64,000 bases of DNA. Origin: Apricaphanius iberus (lineage: Eukaryota > Chordata > Actinopteri > Cyprinodontiformes > Aphaniidae). Shown here piece by piece: positions 1 through 11,650 of this stretch. The number at the start of each line of letters is the position of its first letter. Position 1 is the stretch's first letter. The DNA lies in NCBI GenBank assembly GCA_028564705.1, contig JAPXFQ010001507.1, positions 1 to 64,000 of the forward strand. The letters are read 5' to 3'. The translations under genes and the position numbers were made by a program. The notes beneath the pieces were generated by a model. The model had not been told where the DNA came from, did not search any database, and saw only the letters and a program-made list of their open reading frames with translations.

Positions 1-680
1 CAACAACAGCAGCAAATTTAAAGCTAAAGAAGAAAATGAATAGACTTTTTGTTTTATTAGTATTAAGATAGAAAACTTTTAAATGTTCCCCAGTTAGGAA
101 ATTCTATTAAGAATGTTTTATTCCTACAATGTTATGTTTTTGGTAGTCTATCATCTATATAAAACCACTTTAGTTCTGGTTTAGGTAGACTTGATTACTA
201 TCTGCTGATGGTACCTTGAACCTAGACAGCTCACGACAAACTGTTTTGAGATGGAGAGAGCGCTCTCAGCTTAACAGAATAAAACTTTTCCGTCATACGT
301 TCACAAATGTGAACATATGGATTTGGGTTAGGGTTGGGCCAGTTTAGTTTTCTTTTTAAACCCGCTAAATACTTACTCTTTTAATTTTTTCCCCCCATCT
401 TTGACAGTGAAAACACATTCTCTTTTTAATGGGTAAACAGTGTCAGGGGTCTGAATTCGGTTATACTCCCTTCTCACTTCCTGCTTTTTTTCTATCCATC
501 ATTTCTTTTTTCCTGTACGTTGTAAATATAGTTGCCATAATTTTTTATTATCATTAGCAATTTAGATTCAAAATTAATAGAAAGTTGAGACATGTCTGAA
601 TTTATGGATTTATATCTTAGTCTTAGTCCACTTATTGTCAATCAAACCATACAAAAGTACATTACAGACTGAAATTGCGT
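1..680. other. AT-rich non-coding stretch
   Basis: I see no gene, exon or recognisable transposon here. A short telomere-like run (GGGTTAGGGTTGGG) sits at about 325-338 and is too short to mean more than chance or an old interstitial remnant. Confidence 0.5.
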
Positions 681-685
681 TTCTC

Positions 686-727
686 TTGTTTAGTCTAATG
701 TTTAAAACTAAACATTAGACTAAACAA
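686..727. repeat. perfect 19-bp inverted repeat, 4-nt loop
   Basis: TTGTTTAGTCTAATGTTTA at 686-704 is followed by the loop AAAC and then by its exact reverse complement at 709-727. A perfect 19-bp stem in non-coding DNA suggests a cruciform-forming site, the end of a foldback element, or a very recent inverted duplication. No known family was recognised. Confidence 0.9.
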
Positions 728-819
728 AATACAAATATATAGACGAATGATAATCAGTGACCTTACAGTAACCAAACTATCCTACTCATATTCATCAAGG
801 GCAAAAGCGTTATATGGAT

Positions 820-1420
820 TGCGTGCGTCTTGCTGTGGATTTAACAGACGCAATGCGCTCTGCGCCAGAATCATCCTGGCAAAGCAATGGTCTGCTATGC
901 TGTGTGACCAACGTGGCATTAGTGGGCTTATGATACTGAAAATGTATAGCCTGAAGGGTCTTAGGGCCCCCTAGCAAAGGTGAGCGATACCCATCAACCA
1001 AACTTTTTCAGGCGCCGCTATGTTGCACATACGGCCACGGGTCGTTCCCTGACGTGAGACCACCCCACCCAGCGATCGATGAGATGACGCCGGCAGGATA
1101 TAACCAGAGGGTAAGAGCGTAATAAAGGGGTGTTTGGGGAAAGTCTACATATGTTTGAGCGAAGCACTTCAACCAGACAAATTCAGGCGCCGATATGTTT
1201 AACATAAACTGTCCCAAACCCTCTGAGCGTTATCTGATGCTGGTTCTGGGTCAAATTGTTCATTATCAAATGACTCGATCAACAACAGCCTTTTGTTGCA
1301 TGAGGTTAAATTGGGCATTACGAAACAACCGTTTGTAACCGGTGTAACCCTGAGACGCCGAGTTAAGTGGAGGTCTCGACGCACTCTTATAACCATGCAC
1401 TGTTGTGTGAAAAAGATGCT
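820..1420. other. CpG-richer block with imperfect 37-bp direct repeat
   Basis: This block is visibly richer in CpG than the AT-rich DNA around it. Two related 37-bp segments lie at 995-1031 and 1170-1206, sharing about 30 of 37 positions around the core TTCAGGCGCCG. Open frames in the block do not resemble any protein I know. It could be an inserted element, a decayed promoter island or foreign DNA; I cannot choose between these. Confidence 0.4.
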
Positions 1421-1800
1421 CGTCCTCATCCTCAGAACTAAACCTTGATTTCTTTTAAAGCATAGTTTTTTAGTGTTTTCTTTTTTTCCTGAAATAGAAA
1501 GAACATTTCTTGCTGGTGCAAAATCACTCTCACTCACCTTTTTGCATCCTTCTTTTTGAGAATAACATAAGTTCCTGGCTTTGTAATACAAACTCTCTAC
1601 AATTCTATCTTCTTTCTCTGCAGAGGTACATAGCAAACCATTTTGCGGTTAGAGAAAGTCTAATTCTGTGTTTTTCTATAATTTAAACAAGCTTTCCATC
1701 ACTGTGATATCTCTTTACTGCTGTCAAGTAGAGAATCGTGCATACACGGAGGAAGCGTGCTTTCAATATAAAAGCGGCGCAGGAAGTTATCGTACTGAAA

Positions 1801-2365
1801 TTGTTTTTCACCGTATTTAAGAAGGTTAACTGAAACATACATGCAGATAGTAGCTGTTTTTGTATAAAAACCCCAAACAGATGCATTTAAAGTTTTTAAA
1901 AGGTATGAATAGTTTGTTTTTCCCCGTATTTAAGAAGGTTAGCTCAAACATACATACAGATAGCAGCTGTTTTTGTATAAAAGCCCCAAACAGATGCATT
2001 TAAAGTTTTTAAAAGGTATGAATAGTTTGTTTTTCCTCGTATTTAAGAAGGTTAGCTCAAACATACATACAGATAGTAGCTGTTTTTGTATAAAAGCCCC
2101 AAACAGATGCATTTAAAGTTTTTAAAAGGTATGAATAGTTTGTTTTTCCTCGTATTTAAGAAGGTTAGCTCAAACATACATACAGATAGTAGCTGTTTTT
2201 GTATAAAAGCCCCAAACAGATGCGTTTAAAGTTTTTAAAAGGTATGAATAGTTTGTTTTTCACCGTATTTAAGAAGGTTAGCTCAAACATACATACAGAT
2301 AGTAGCTGTTTTTGTATAAAAGCCCCAAACAGATGCGTTTAAAGTTTTTAAAAGGTATGAACAGT
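1801..2365. repeat. tandem array of a 113-bp unit, five copies
   Basis: The word CAGATGC recurs at 1878, 1991, 2104, 2217 and 2330, exactly 113 bp apart, and the sequence between is nearly identical in each unit. Every unit carries TGTATAAAA and a GTATTTAAGAAGGTTA block. The first copy is the most diverged and the last three are almost the same, as expected from recent unequal crossing-over or slippage. No coding function is visible. Confidence 0.93.
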
Positions 2366-2539
2366 TTAATTATCACGCATTGGGGAAATGTGTTTAAGGT
2401 TTTTGAGCTTAATCATAGTTTTTTACACGTCATGCTTGGAGAGATAGGTTTTAGGTGTGATTATAAAATAAACACATTATATGGAATGTTTAATTATAGC
2501 GATTACTTATAGAGTTTTTATTTAAAGAGCAAGAGTGTC

Positions 2540-2940
2540 ACCTTTCAGCCCTGGATAGGAGAATTACTGCGCTTCTCTTCTGCTTTTACACGACCTGCTC
2601 CGACGCTTTTCTGAAGGAAAATGAATCTGGTGCTTTGACAAAAGGAACACCGACTCCTCCTTTCCTACAAAACCACGCCTCAACGCCGGTTTGACGAGTG
2701 AGTTTGACAGAAAGTTTTGACCGCGGGTAACCCCAACCCCTCCCTAACCGGCGCCAGTTTGACGAGTGAGTTTGACAGAAAGTATTTTGCCCGCGGGGCC
2801 TAGCCCCTCCCTAATAGCTTATTTGACCTTTGAGTGACCTCTACCCCTCCCCCAACCACCTGTTTAGCCTCAGGCGATGACCCCCCTTCTTTAATCGCCC
2901 CGCCCCCTTTTAATCCATCAAACTTCGATTAAAAAGTGAC
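2540..2940. other. GC-richer block with a 63-bp duplication
   Basis: The block is C-rich and holds two adjacent copies of a roughly 63-bp segment at 2684-2747 and 2752-2814. Both contain GTTTGACGAGTGAGTTTGA, then a CCGCGGG, then a CCCCTCCCTAA end. It may be a decayed CpG island or part of an element; no exon was recognised. Confidence 0.45.
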
Positions 2941-3189
2941 AGATAATGGGTCCTTATTTCTTCTTATATTCACTGACAATCAAAACTGATAAGTTACAAG
3001 TACAACAGGTTGGTAATCTACTGTACAACAAAGAATAAGAGGCTGGATGCTCTGGCACACATGGTCAATATTCTGGAAAACATAGACTTATGTACTTATG
3101 TATCCCTGGTTAAATCTTGTCCATTACCAAGTTGTGCGTCAATCACATGCTCTTTGTGTCCATCAACTTTAAACTTTAACAAACTGTAA

Positions 3190-3505
3190 TTGATCCATCC
3201 ATTGTCTATAGCCACTGATCAGTGCAGGGTCGTGGTGGGAGGCTGGTGTCTATCTTCAGTTGTCACTGGGAGAGAGCCTAGTTATACTCTGGACAGGTCA
3301 CCAAGCCATCAAAGGGCAATGCAGAAACATACAGGACAACGAACTATGTAAACACACACCAATTAAATTAGGATTACATTTTTTTGGACAATGGGGGGAA
3401 CCTGGAGTATCTGGAGATAACCCATGCATCCAGGAGGAGAGTATGCTATCTATGTGCAGAAAGACACCAGGATCCCAACCCAAGACCTTCCTGCTGTAAG
3501 GCAAC
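3190..3505 (-). repeat. dispersed fish repeat (GGACAGGTC family), reverse orientation
   Basis: The segment holds the recurrent fish block of a GGTGGGAGGCTGGTGTC start, CTGGACAGGTCACCA, a TTTTTTTGGACAATGGGGGG core and a 3' part with CCTTCCTGCTG. The same family recurs in this window at 6519, 7316, 12705 and 17365. I know it as a very common fish interspersed repeat, probably LINE- or SINE-derived, but cannot give its exact family name. Confidence 0.7.
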
Positions 3506-4008
3506 ATTAATAATTTTTCCAGCTGTGCAGCCACAGCAAATCATATCAAATATATTGTATGAATGTACAGTGTTTTCAGGTGCATAGTATAAATCATATG
3601 TAAGGACTGAGTTATGTCCTTTGTGACACCACTCTACGACTCTGTCCACACTGAATGTGTCTGTTCCACAAAATCACCAAACAGGTGACTGCAAGCTATT
3701 CTGCAGCTGTATAGAATAGACCTTAGCCAGCAGAACATTTTCTGCTGCTACATCAGGGCTCTATCAATTCAGGGTTGTGACAGAAAGCTTGGTTAAAAGG
3801 GATAAGTAAGAAAGAAAGATCCCATGCTGCTGAGCTTGATTTACATTGACTGGAGCTAATTAATATCTCTGAACACAAAGGACTGCACGTGCCTCTTCTC
3901 CTCTCTGTCTCTTTGACTTTGCACTTCAGGGCACCAAGGAAATATCTATAAGGGAACAACAGCTGATTTCACTGTCCAGATACACAGTAAAAAGGCCTGG
4001 TTGCTGAG
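3506..4008. other. non-coding, nothing recognised
   Basis: Short open frames only; no splice-bounded exon, RNA gene or known repeat was recognised. Confidence 0.4.
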
Positions 4009-4260
4009 CAGTGTTGGGAGTAACAGTGTTTAAGTATAACAGCTTTGCTGACAGCGTTATTTTTTAAGGTAATGGAGTAATCTCATTATTTACTTTTGCT
4101 ATCTTTGCAATGCTGTTACCGTTGCAACAGACATAGCAAGCAGAGAGTCCCTGCAACATCTCACCGAGAACTGCACTGATAAAACGTGTGTTACATCCCC
4201 GCAGAAGGCTCCACCCTGAAGGCGGAGGTTCTGGTTAGGGTTTGGTTTTTGATAAATCTC
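4009..4260. mobile_element. possible hAT-type element end
   Basis: It begins CAGTGTTGGGAGTAAC and continues with decayed runs resembling GTAACGNGTTA, like the end of a widespread fish non-autonomous hAT family. I did not find the matching opposite end, so it is probably a fragment. Confidence 0.4.
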
Positions 4261-5419
4261 CATACATCAAAAAAACTAAATTATTATCTGTGAGATTAAC
4301 TAACAAGATGACAGACCAATTTATTAAAAAAGAACAAAAATGTAATATTTCCTAATATGCTACTGTAGCCTAAATATGTGACCAGGTGACACCAAATCAA
4401 TCTGGCAATGTCAAAAAAACAGTCAATTTATTTTACATTTTAATACATCAAATATTTTATATTAATATAAGAGCAGAGCAGCTCTGTCACATTCAGCAGC
4501 ACCTCATTATCCTTAACCTGAAGAGACCCTACTAGGGGTGTATTTGTTTGTGGGGGTATTTGTATTTGTATTCGAGTAAAATTCCAAATAGGTGTAAAAA
4601 TCCATAGTTTTTCACATTACACTTCTAATTTACGTTATATTTGATTGTCCATTATAATAATTATGGATATGCATGGATATAGTTTTTAAATCCAGCAATA
4701 AACATCTAACAAGGAACGTCATTGAGAAGAACATGAGCACAACAGCCATTACTTCATCCAACAGGGGCAAAAAATGATGCTTTACGTACACCTGATTATG
4801 CATAGTAGATGTTAACAGCTGTTTGATATCTCTACCTCTACAGTCTGCAAAAACATGTTAAAAATGAAACATACCAAAATAACTCCTACAACTGCACACG
4901 CCTTGTTTTAACCTTTTTAACAGAACATCACCTCTTTCAACAGTGCATTGTGTGAAATATTGAACTAACAGAACTACTGTATGTAGAAACAGGACGGAGC
5001 GAACATGAGAGCATCCTCCATCAGACATTAATAATGATGGAGCATAATGGAATAATCTCCTGATCAAACTCTGCTTCCCAAAAGTTATAAACTGCCTCCA
5101 GAGCCCAGTTAAGGTACAAAAATCTATTCAACGAAAATAGTCATATAGTTCAGTCTTTTTTTCGCTCAGCAAAGTCTTTCTGTTGCTGTGTGGAGCAGCT
5201 GTGACAGTCACCTCTTTATCTCCTTCTCCTTCTCCTGCCCATACCTCATTCCTAAATGTCACTCACTTCTCATCCGGGGCACATGCGCTTCAGTCTGATG
5301 AGGAAACACAGCTTTTTCATAAAATGTTTTTCTTGTTCACAAATACAAATATTTTTTAAACTATTTAAATATTTAAGTACTTGTAAAAAAACACATTATT
5401 TGTGCCTTTTCGGATACCG
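4261..5419. other. AT-rich non-coding stretch
   Basis: No gene recognised. A low-complexity stretch at about 4540-4580 (repeated GTATTTGT words) is the only notable pattern. Confidence 0.4.
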
Positions 5420-6518
5420 TATTCAGGTTCAGCTCCACCACTACATCCTACCTTGTTCCAGTACCAAACAAAACTCACTCATCTGTTATTAATGACTGTA
5501 GACCTGTTGCCCTGACATCCCAGATCATGAAGGTCCTGAGGAGACTCCTGTTGGCCCACATTAGTGAGCACACAAAAAAAATATCAGGACCCACTGCAGT
5601 TAGCATATCACCATGTCAGAAACTCCAGAAGACACAGGTGGAGCCATCAACAATTACTTGGATCAATGACTACCTGACAAACAGACCACAGTTAGTGAGA
5701 CTGGAGTGAGCAGAATAGGAGCGCCACAAGGGCCTGTACTCTCACCATTCCTTTTCACTCTGTACACCTCTGACTTCCAGTATAAGGCAGATACCTGTCA
5801 TCTGCAGAAATACTCAGATGACTCTGCAATTGTCAGGTGTTTTTAGAAATGGACAAGAAACTGAGTATAGAAAGTTGGTGGACCACTTTGTGGGATGGTG
5901 TGGTAACAATCATATTATCTTAAATGTGAACAAAACAAAGGAGATTAGTGTAGATTTAATAAGAGGCAGAGTTAAGTCAAGCACTGTTTTGCATTATGGG
6001 AGAAGAAGTGGAGGTGGTTGAGAAATATAAATATATCAGAGTTCACCTGGAAGACAGACTTGATTCGAGAATGAACAGTGAAAACATCTTCAAGAACGGA
6101 CAGAGCAGACTGTTCTTGTTGAGGAAGCTTAGGTCTATTGTGGAGAGTGTAACCTCTTTATTGCAATCTCTTCTACCCCTCATGTGTTGGGGGTAGCAGC
6201 ATTAGAGCCAGTGACCTAAAAAGGTTCAACAACATGATATAGAATGCAAGTTCTGTTCTTGGTATTACTATGGAACCACTGGAGTTGATCATGTCAAGAA
6301 GGATTCTACATAAAATCAAGAAAACTATGTTCAGAAGAGTGTCTTTAGTTCGAGGATTCTTCTGTTTCGCTGCAACACAGACCACTACAATAAAACCCTT
6401 CCTGCCCAAAGCCATCATGAGTTACAACTCATTGAAGAAATAACTAGTATGAGCTACAGCTACACTTACTTTCCTTCTGAGATCAATAAAGTATTTTTGA
6501 TTGGAATCGAATTTGAAG
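5420..6518 (+). mobile_element. Rex/L2-type LINE, degenerate 3' part
   Basis: Decayed reverse transcriptase is readable across shifting frames: NDCRPVALTSQIMKVLRRLL near 5490-5550, then GAPQGPVLSPFLFTLYTSDF near 5720-5780, a YSDDSAIV active-site block near 5813-5835 (YADD in working enzymes), and a WCGNNHIILNVNKTKE block near 5900-5945. The 3' tail ends ATCAATAAAGTATTTTTGATTG, typical of Rex1-like fish LINEs. Stops and frameshifts show it is dead. A second copy of the same family lies on the other strand at 12825-14090. Confidence 0.8.
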
Positions 6519-6660
6519 ACTGTGATGGACTGGGGATCTGTCCAGGGTGTACCCTGCCTCTTGCCCATTGAACGCTGAACATAGGCACCAGTCCCCTTGC
6601 GATTCTTCCAGGATAAGCAAATAATGGATGGATGGATGGATGAATTTGAAGAAGAGAGAG
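6519..6660 (+). repeat. dispersed fish repeat (GGACAGGTC family) with ATGG tail
   Basis: It starts with a GTGATGGACTGGGGATCTGTC block, continues through CCAGGGTGTACCCTGCC, and ends in an (ATGG)n run at about 6624-6642. It abuts the LINE tail directly, so it may have inserted at the LINE end or share its machinery. Confidence 0.7.
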
Positions 6661-7315
6661 AAGTAGAATGCATGGCTGGGATATCTGTTCCCTGATATCA
6701 CACAGTCGATCAAATCTGCAACATTTTCCAGTGTTTTTATTTGATTTTTATGATCAACACCTTACTCTCTTCAATAACTCAGAATGGGCAGCCGATTAGC
6801 CGGGGCACAGGTGCAAAAAGGAAACCTATTATCTATCCTTCTCTTTGAAAAAATTAAGTTGGATGTTTGGCATTCGCATTAGTTCAGCAAACAAAACAAA
6901 TAAGAGTTGTCTAGTAACTAGAGAGGATAAGGTTTCAGGTGTTTTATTTACACTTTAAATATTTGTGAAAACTACCATTAGTTTGTCCAGGCCCAAAGCT
7001 TTCCTTGCAAAGTAAAAAAAGGAGAAAATTAATAGTAAAGCACTTCATTATGGCACAGTAAATACATTTAGTTGGTGTAAAATCTATATTTTATTTAAAT
7101 CTTCTGAGGCTTTTGACTATGTCTATTTAAAATTGCAATATATTTTAAAGCTGCGTCTTGACTTTAAGGTATTGATTCTTAACTGTGTTGATGGCTAAAA
7201 GCACATTAAATCAAGTTGACTGAAACATGGGCTCCCTCTCTTTGCTTTTGTGCCTCTGTTCATCAGAATTGAAATAAAACAATCCTAATAATTGCATTTT
7301 CTTATTATTTTAATC
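6661..7315. other. AT-rich non-coding stretch
   Basis: Nothing recognised on either strand. Confidence 0.4.
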
Positions 7316-7440
7316 TGCGATGGACTGACGACCTGTCCAGGGTGTACCGCACCTCTCCCCTGAATATTGCTGGAAATAGACACCAGCTCCACCCTCACAC
7401 TCCCGCAACCCTTCATAGGATAGATGATGGACGGAGGATT
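7316..7440 (+). repeat. dispersed fish repeat (GGACAGGTC family)
   Basis: GCGATGGACTGACGACCTGT is followed by CCAGGGTGTACCGC and a decayed GATGATGGACGG tail: the same family as at 6519 and 12705, same orientation. Confidence 0.65.
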
Positions 7441-8489
7441 ATTTTAGTGACTGCCTTTCAATAGTTTTTGGCAACCTATAGTGTATTTAAAATGTGAACA
7501 AGGGCAGGCCTGGTCACGGTTTTTTCCCTCTTACAATTGTACCACAACTACAGCAATTTAGGAGTGAAATAATTCCCAAAATCCATTTTATGAAATAAAG
7601 GAAACAGCACTAAATCCTCCTACTGGGTCATGAATAACGAGGAGAAAAGTGATCATAAAATCTATTCACAACTTCCTTATAGTCTTTTTTGTTATAAATA
7701 TGTCACTTCATAGAGAAAGACAACTAAAAAATTACATAAAGATGTACATATAAAACTCATGCAATATCAAATAGGCCATTTTACTACAGCCGTGGCAATG
7801 GTACTGATAAACAGTTCATCATCATTTGTTTAAATCATATATTGAAACAGAGACAAATTGATGAACTACTAAAAGTAAGATTATTATGTAAGGCCTGTTA
7901 CTCGATGCATATCCCTAGTTTATTTAGTTGGTGCAAAGAGCACTGTAAAAATAGTATAGTCCAGAACAATATATTTGTTACAATGTTCTTTTTTTACTGT
8001 GGAATGTATAAATAAAGTCAAGACATAACAACAAAGTAGTAGAAGTACAATATCTTTACGTGTCACTAATGTCAGTGTGTGTTTACTTAATTTCTTCATT
8101 TGTTTTTGTTGACATTATGGTAGTAGTGCTACATTACTGTTATATCTAAAACTATTATACAAGGCATTAATATACAATCCATAGGACGTTCACTTTCCAA
8201 GGAGGCTCTATAGATACATTTCATTGCTATGCACTAGGTATTTGTATTTGTACTTCCTATGGATAAGTTACAGGACACTTTTGGCTTTAGCTCTTCACCG
8301 CATTGCTGATGATGCAAACTCTGGATTGTGGCTCACTGCCAAAAGAAACCTTTATCATGAAAGCAATAAACTGGCAAGGTTAAAACAACATCCTGTGCAA
8401 CATCAACATTTGATGCAAAACATATTTACTACAGTAAAAATGTGTGTCTTGAACTTTTTTTCTGATAAAATTTACCATTAGCCAACAAG
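7441..8489. other. AT-rich non-coding stretch
   Basis: Nothing recognised; short frames only. Confidence 0.4.
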
Positions 8490-9360
8490 AGTTCTCCACT
8501 AAAAGCATTATCGCGCCCCAAGGCAACGTTTGAAAAATTCTACCAAAGTGGGCAGGGCCAGGAGGCATGGAGGGGGATGGCAAAGTATGGAGCATGAGCG
8601 GGGAAGAGTTGGGGTGCGGGGGGTGTTGCAGTCACGGCTAAATCAACTCAAACTGATATGCCGTGGGTCCACTGATCTCTATAAAGCCTTTCTGTATCAG
8701 AAAAATCATGATGTCTCTTCTCTGCAATCCACCAGAGGTAAAGGGAGGCTTTATGGAGCTCAGCGGCCAAACACTATATAAGTTTGAGCCGTTGGCTCGT
8801 GCTGGCTGAAGCCAGAGCTGCTGCAAAGGGAAACAGGATTGGTCTAGCCTCTGCATGGTAACTCTAACAGAGGCTAACATTCAAAACACCCCCCATAGCT
8901 CTCCAGCCGTAGGCTGCTGTAAATCCAGTCTGTTAGCTCTAAGCACTTCAAAATGTTTCTGTTTCAACCACCTCGCCGTTGTGGACCTTCATAGTGCGAT
9001 ATGTAGATTTCAGTCTCTTCCAGCGGTCTGCGCATTGCACACAAAATACACATTCCAGCTTGCCACAGGTGGGGTGAGTGTGTCAGAGATGTATGGCTCT
9101 CTGTGAGACCATGTCTGTGATGTAAACAGTGGAAGAGAAGCACCACTCTCAGCCAATCACAAAATTCAAATGCAGTACTACACAACGTCAATACGCAGCA
9201 GCACTAAGAAGTTTTTAGAGCAAAAAAGTTAGAATTTAACAAGTTTACACAAAAATGTCAAAAAATGACCTGAAACTGAAAGATTGTATTGGTATAGAGC
9301 CATTTATGCAGTTTATAAATTTAAAAAAAAGTTGTTTTGGGGTTTAGTTAATCTTTAAGT
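8490..9360. other. GC-richer block, possibly a non-autonomous transposon
   Basis: Base composition rises here and falls again after about 9200. The right end, read on the minus strand, is a TTAAAGATTAACTAAACCCC motif that I associate with short fish DNA transposons. I could not find the matching left end, so element status is a guess. Confidence 0.25.
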
Positions 9361-10955
9361 ACTGCACAGCATCAAAACGCCAATGTTTCTGTTGCAACAC
9401 TGACACAAAACACTGCATTCATTTCCAGAACACCGCAGACCTTCAACAGAATTCCAGCAATGGCCATTTAAGTACAAACTTTGTCATTTGGTCATAGATG
9501 GTAGAACAAGTCAATAGGCATAGGTTCCTAATTATGTGATATTCAAAGAGAGCTCATTATCTCCTTGGTTGTAATAAATACATCTACAGAACACCCTTAA
9601 GTTCATTTTCAGCAAATCAAAGCTTGTGCACAAGCGTCAGCACAGTCTTATATTACTAATCCATGTTTCAGATAATTTTTTTGGTTTATGTACTTCTTGT
9701 ACTCTGCAGACTAAACATTATAAATGATCAAGTATCTCTGGCAATGTAGCATTTGTGAAATCAGTCCTACATGACTGCTCTAAAATTAAACCTGTAATCT
9801 AAGGTATTTTTATCCTGGAAGGTAGGAGACTATGTTATACTTATGTTGAATTACAGCAATGATTTCACCTGCTTAGTGTGTTAAAAAAAGTTTCTCACTT
9901 TTTTACAAACCTTGGAAGCGCAGCTGAACACTCACAGTTTAGTATTTGGAAGGAATGATCCCTTTTATGCTGAGAGCCAGTAAATAAGAAAATGGGTCTG
10001 TAGTACCTGAGTACCACAGATTGCCTTTCTGCAGTTGTCTATCATACTCCCCAGTTTGCATTTAATTGATATATGATATATTGTTTAATTTAGTACATTT
10101 TTTTATCTTGCCAAAGCATACTCTCATTTCATATGTTCAAATGCATTTGAACAGATAAAACAAATACATGAAATGATGTTGTTTTTATGGTGACACCACA
10201 TTCTGAATTTTTACACAACAGCTGCTTTGAAACATCCCACATCTTAAAACTGAATGAAACTGCTTGTATCAATCAGAATAGGATTTCTTACTGATCAACA
10301 TACAACTTTTTTAAAGATATCATTAAAAAACGAGAAAGCTGAGAGCAAGGAAGCACAGCTCAAGTACAGTCTGAACTTAGTGGCTCAGTAAGAGCAGGAG
10401 AGTGCACAGGAAGCCTGGAATATGAAGGTGAATGAAAGCTTTTACACTTATCTGATCCTATTGTATGCATCAAGTTTGTGTCAGCAGGTTTAGATTCTAA
10501 TTTATCAACTTATCTTTTCTTCTGATCAACTCTTGCAGCCCAAAAATATGCAAAAAGCATTAAACTGCATATATTATTAGACTGTACCTCCATCTTCCCC
10601 CTCCATTTTCTCCCAGTGAGAAAAAAAAGATGCAATATGGGGGAATACAGCAAATCTAACAATGGCAGAGCTTCTTGAGAGAGAGTAGAGCTTGTTTAGG
10701 GTTTATGCAAGGGAAAATATGTTCACGCACAAATGCGATACTGAATCTCATTAAAATGGAAAAGGTGCACCCACTGAAAGGGTCCTCAGGTATAAGAAAC
10801 GCATAACATAGTGTGTTGCTCTGCCAACAGCAGGTATTAGTCACATCCCCAGTGGTATTAAGAGCATTTTCCCCCGATGGCTAAATATCTGACGGAGCAG
10901 ACAAAACCTGCACCAGAGCATCAATGCTTGACTGGTTACACACATTAATATGTAT
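9361..10955. other. non-coding stretch downstream of the 11.2-kb exon
   Basis: Nothing recognised. If the exon at 11179-11304 is real, this is part of its first intron. Confidence 0.35.
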
Positions 10956-10978
10956 ACACACACACACACACAACACAC
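10956..10978. repeat. AC dinucleotide microsatellite
   Basis: A short (AC)n run with one interruption. Confidence 0.85.
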
Positions 10979-11178
10979 TACATACACGCCCGCACACAAA
11001 GCTGAGCCTACAAATCCAACTGTGTAATTATACGTGTGTAATTGCATTCCAGCCAATCATGCACAATGTTTGCAGTGTGGCAGAGCCTGTGAGAAGGAAA
11101 ACGACAGGTATGATGGGAAAAATGGATGTAAGGATATAAGCACCACCTGCCCTGCCTCCAGCGATAGAACATCCGTAC

Positions 11179-11304
11179 CTTGCGCCTGCGATCCCTGGAT
11201 CGATTTCTCTTTTTGATCTTCTCTTCCTCCTTCTCCCTCTGCTCCTGGGCGGCGGCCTCTGCGAGGTCCTTGGTCTTGCGGAGTTGCTTGGCAGCTTGCG
11301 CCAT
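11179..11304 (-). CDS. possible first coding exon of an unidentified gene
   Basis: On the minus strand an ATG in strong context (CACCATGG) at 11304 opens 42 codons beginning MAQAAKQLRKTKDLAEAAAQ, followed by a charged stretch rich in E, K and R and ending RDRRRK. The frame then meets a consensus donor (AAG|GTACGG) in phase 0 at 11178. The peptide looks like a short helix running into a basic patch. The exon sits in the CpG-rich block one expects at a promoter. Downstream exons would lie at lower coordinates; I found none before position 1, so the first intron would exceed 11 kb. I do not recognise the protein and offer no function. A longer overlapping frame lacks this start context and looks accidental. 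Confidence 0.5.
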
Positions 11305-11650
11305 GGTGCCTCCGCAACTGCTGCCGCTTCTGCTGCTGCTGCTCCGGTCGCCGTCGCTCCAGCCCTCCTCACGTTTGGGATCCCACCAGTGGTCCCTATT
11401 TCCTCTTCCTGCGTCCCTCTGTCCCCCGAGCTTACCCCGTCACTTACCACCCCCTCCTTCTTTCTGACTGCCACGACATGTGTGTGTGTGAGTGAATGTG
11501 TGACGAGGTGAGCAGATATGTTTCTGCGTATGCAGATAATGTTGATCCTGCAGCAATGACAAGACAGCACCCCCCCCCACCCCAGCCGCTACGAAAGGAG
11601 AGGATGCTACAGCTAGTGGGGCTGATGCTGCTGCCTCATCCACTCAGCTA
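11305..11650 (-). promoter_or_regulatory. CpG-rich 5' region of the unidentified gene
   Basis: CpG-dense, with an (AGC)n-like run just upstream of the start codon on the minus strand. No clear TATA box was seen. This is consistent with a CpG-island promoter; the start of transcription is not located. Confidence 0.4.

Noticed and set aside
325..338. Telomere repeat near the left edge
   Set aside because: Only about two units; no sign of a chromosome end.
1199..1636. 145-codon minus frame
   Set aside because: No recognisable protein; composition changes midway, as in chance frames.
11028..11570. 180-codon minus frame over the 11.2-kb CpG block
   Set aside because: It uses a different frame from the strong-context ATG, starts in unremarkable DNA and reads through the donor; likely open because of high GC.
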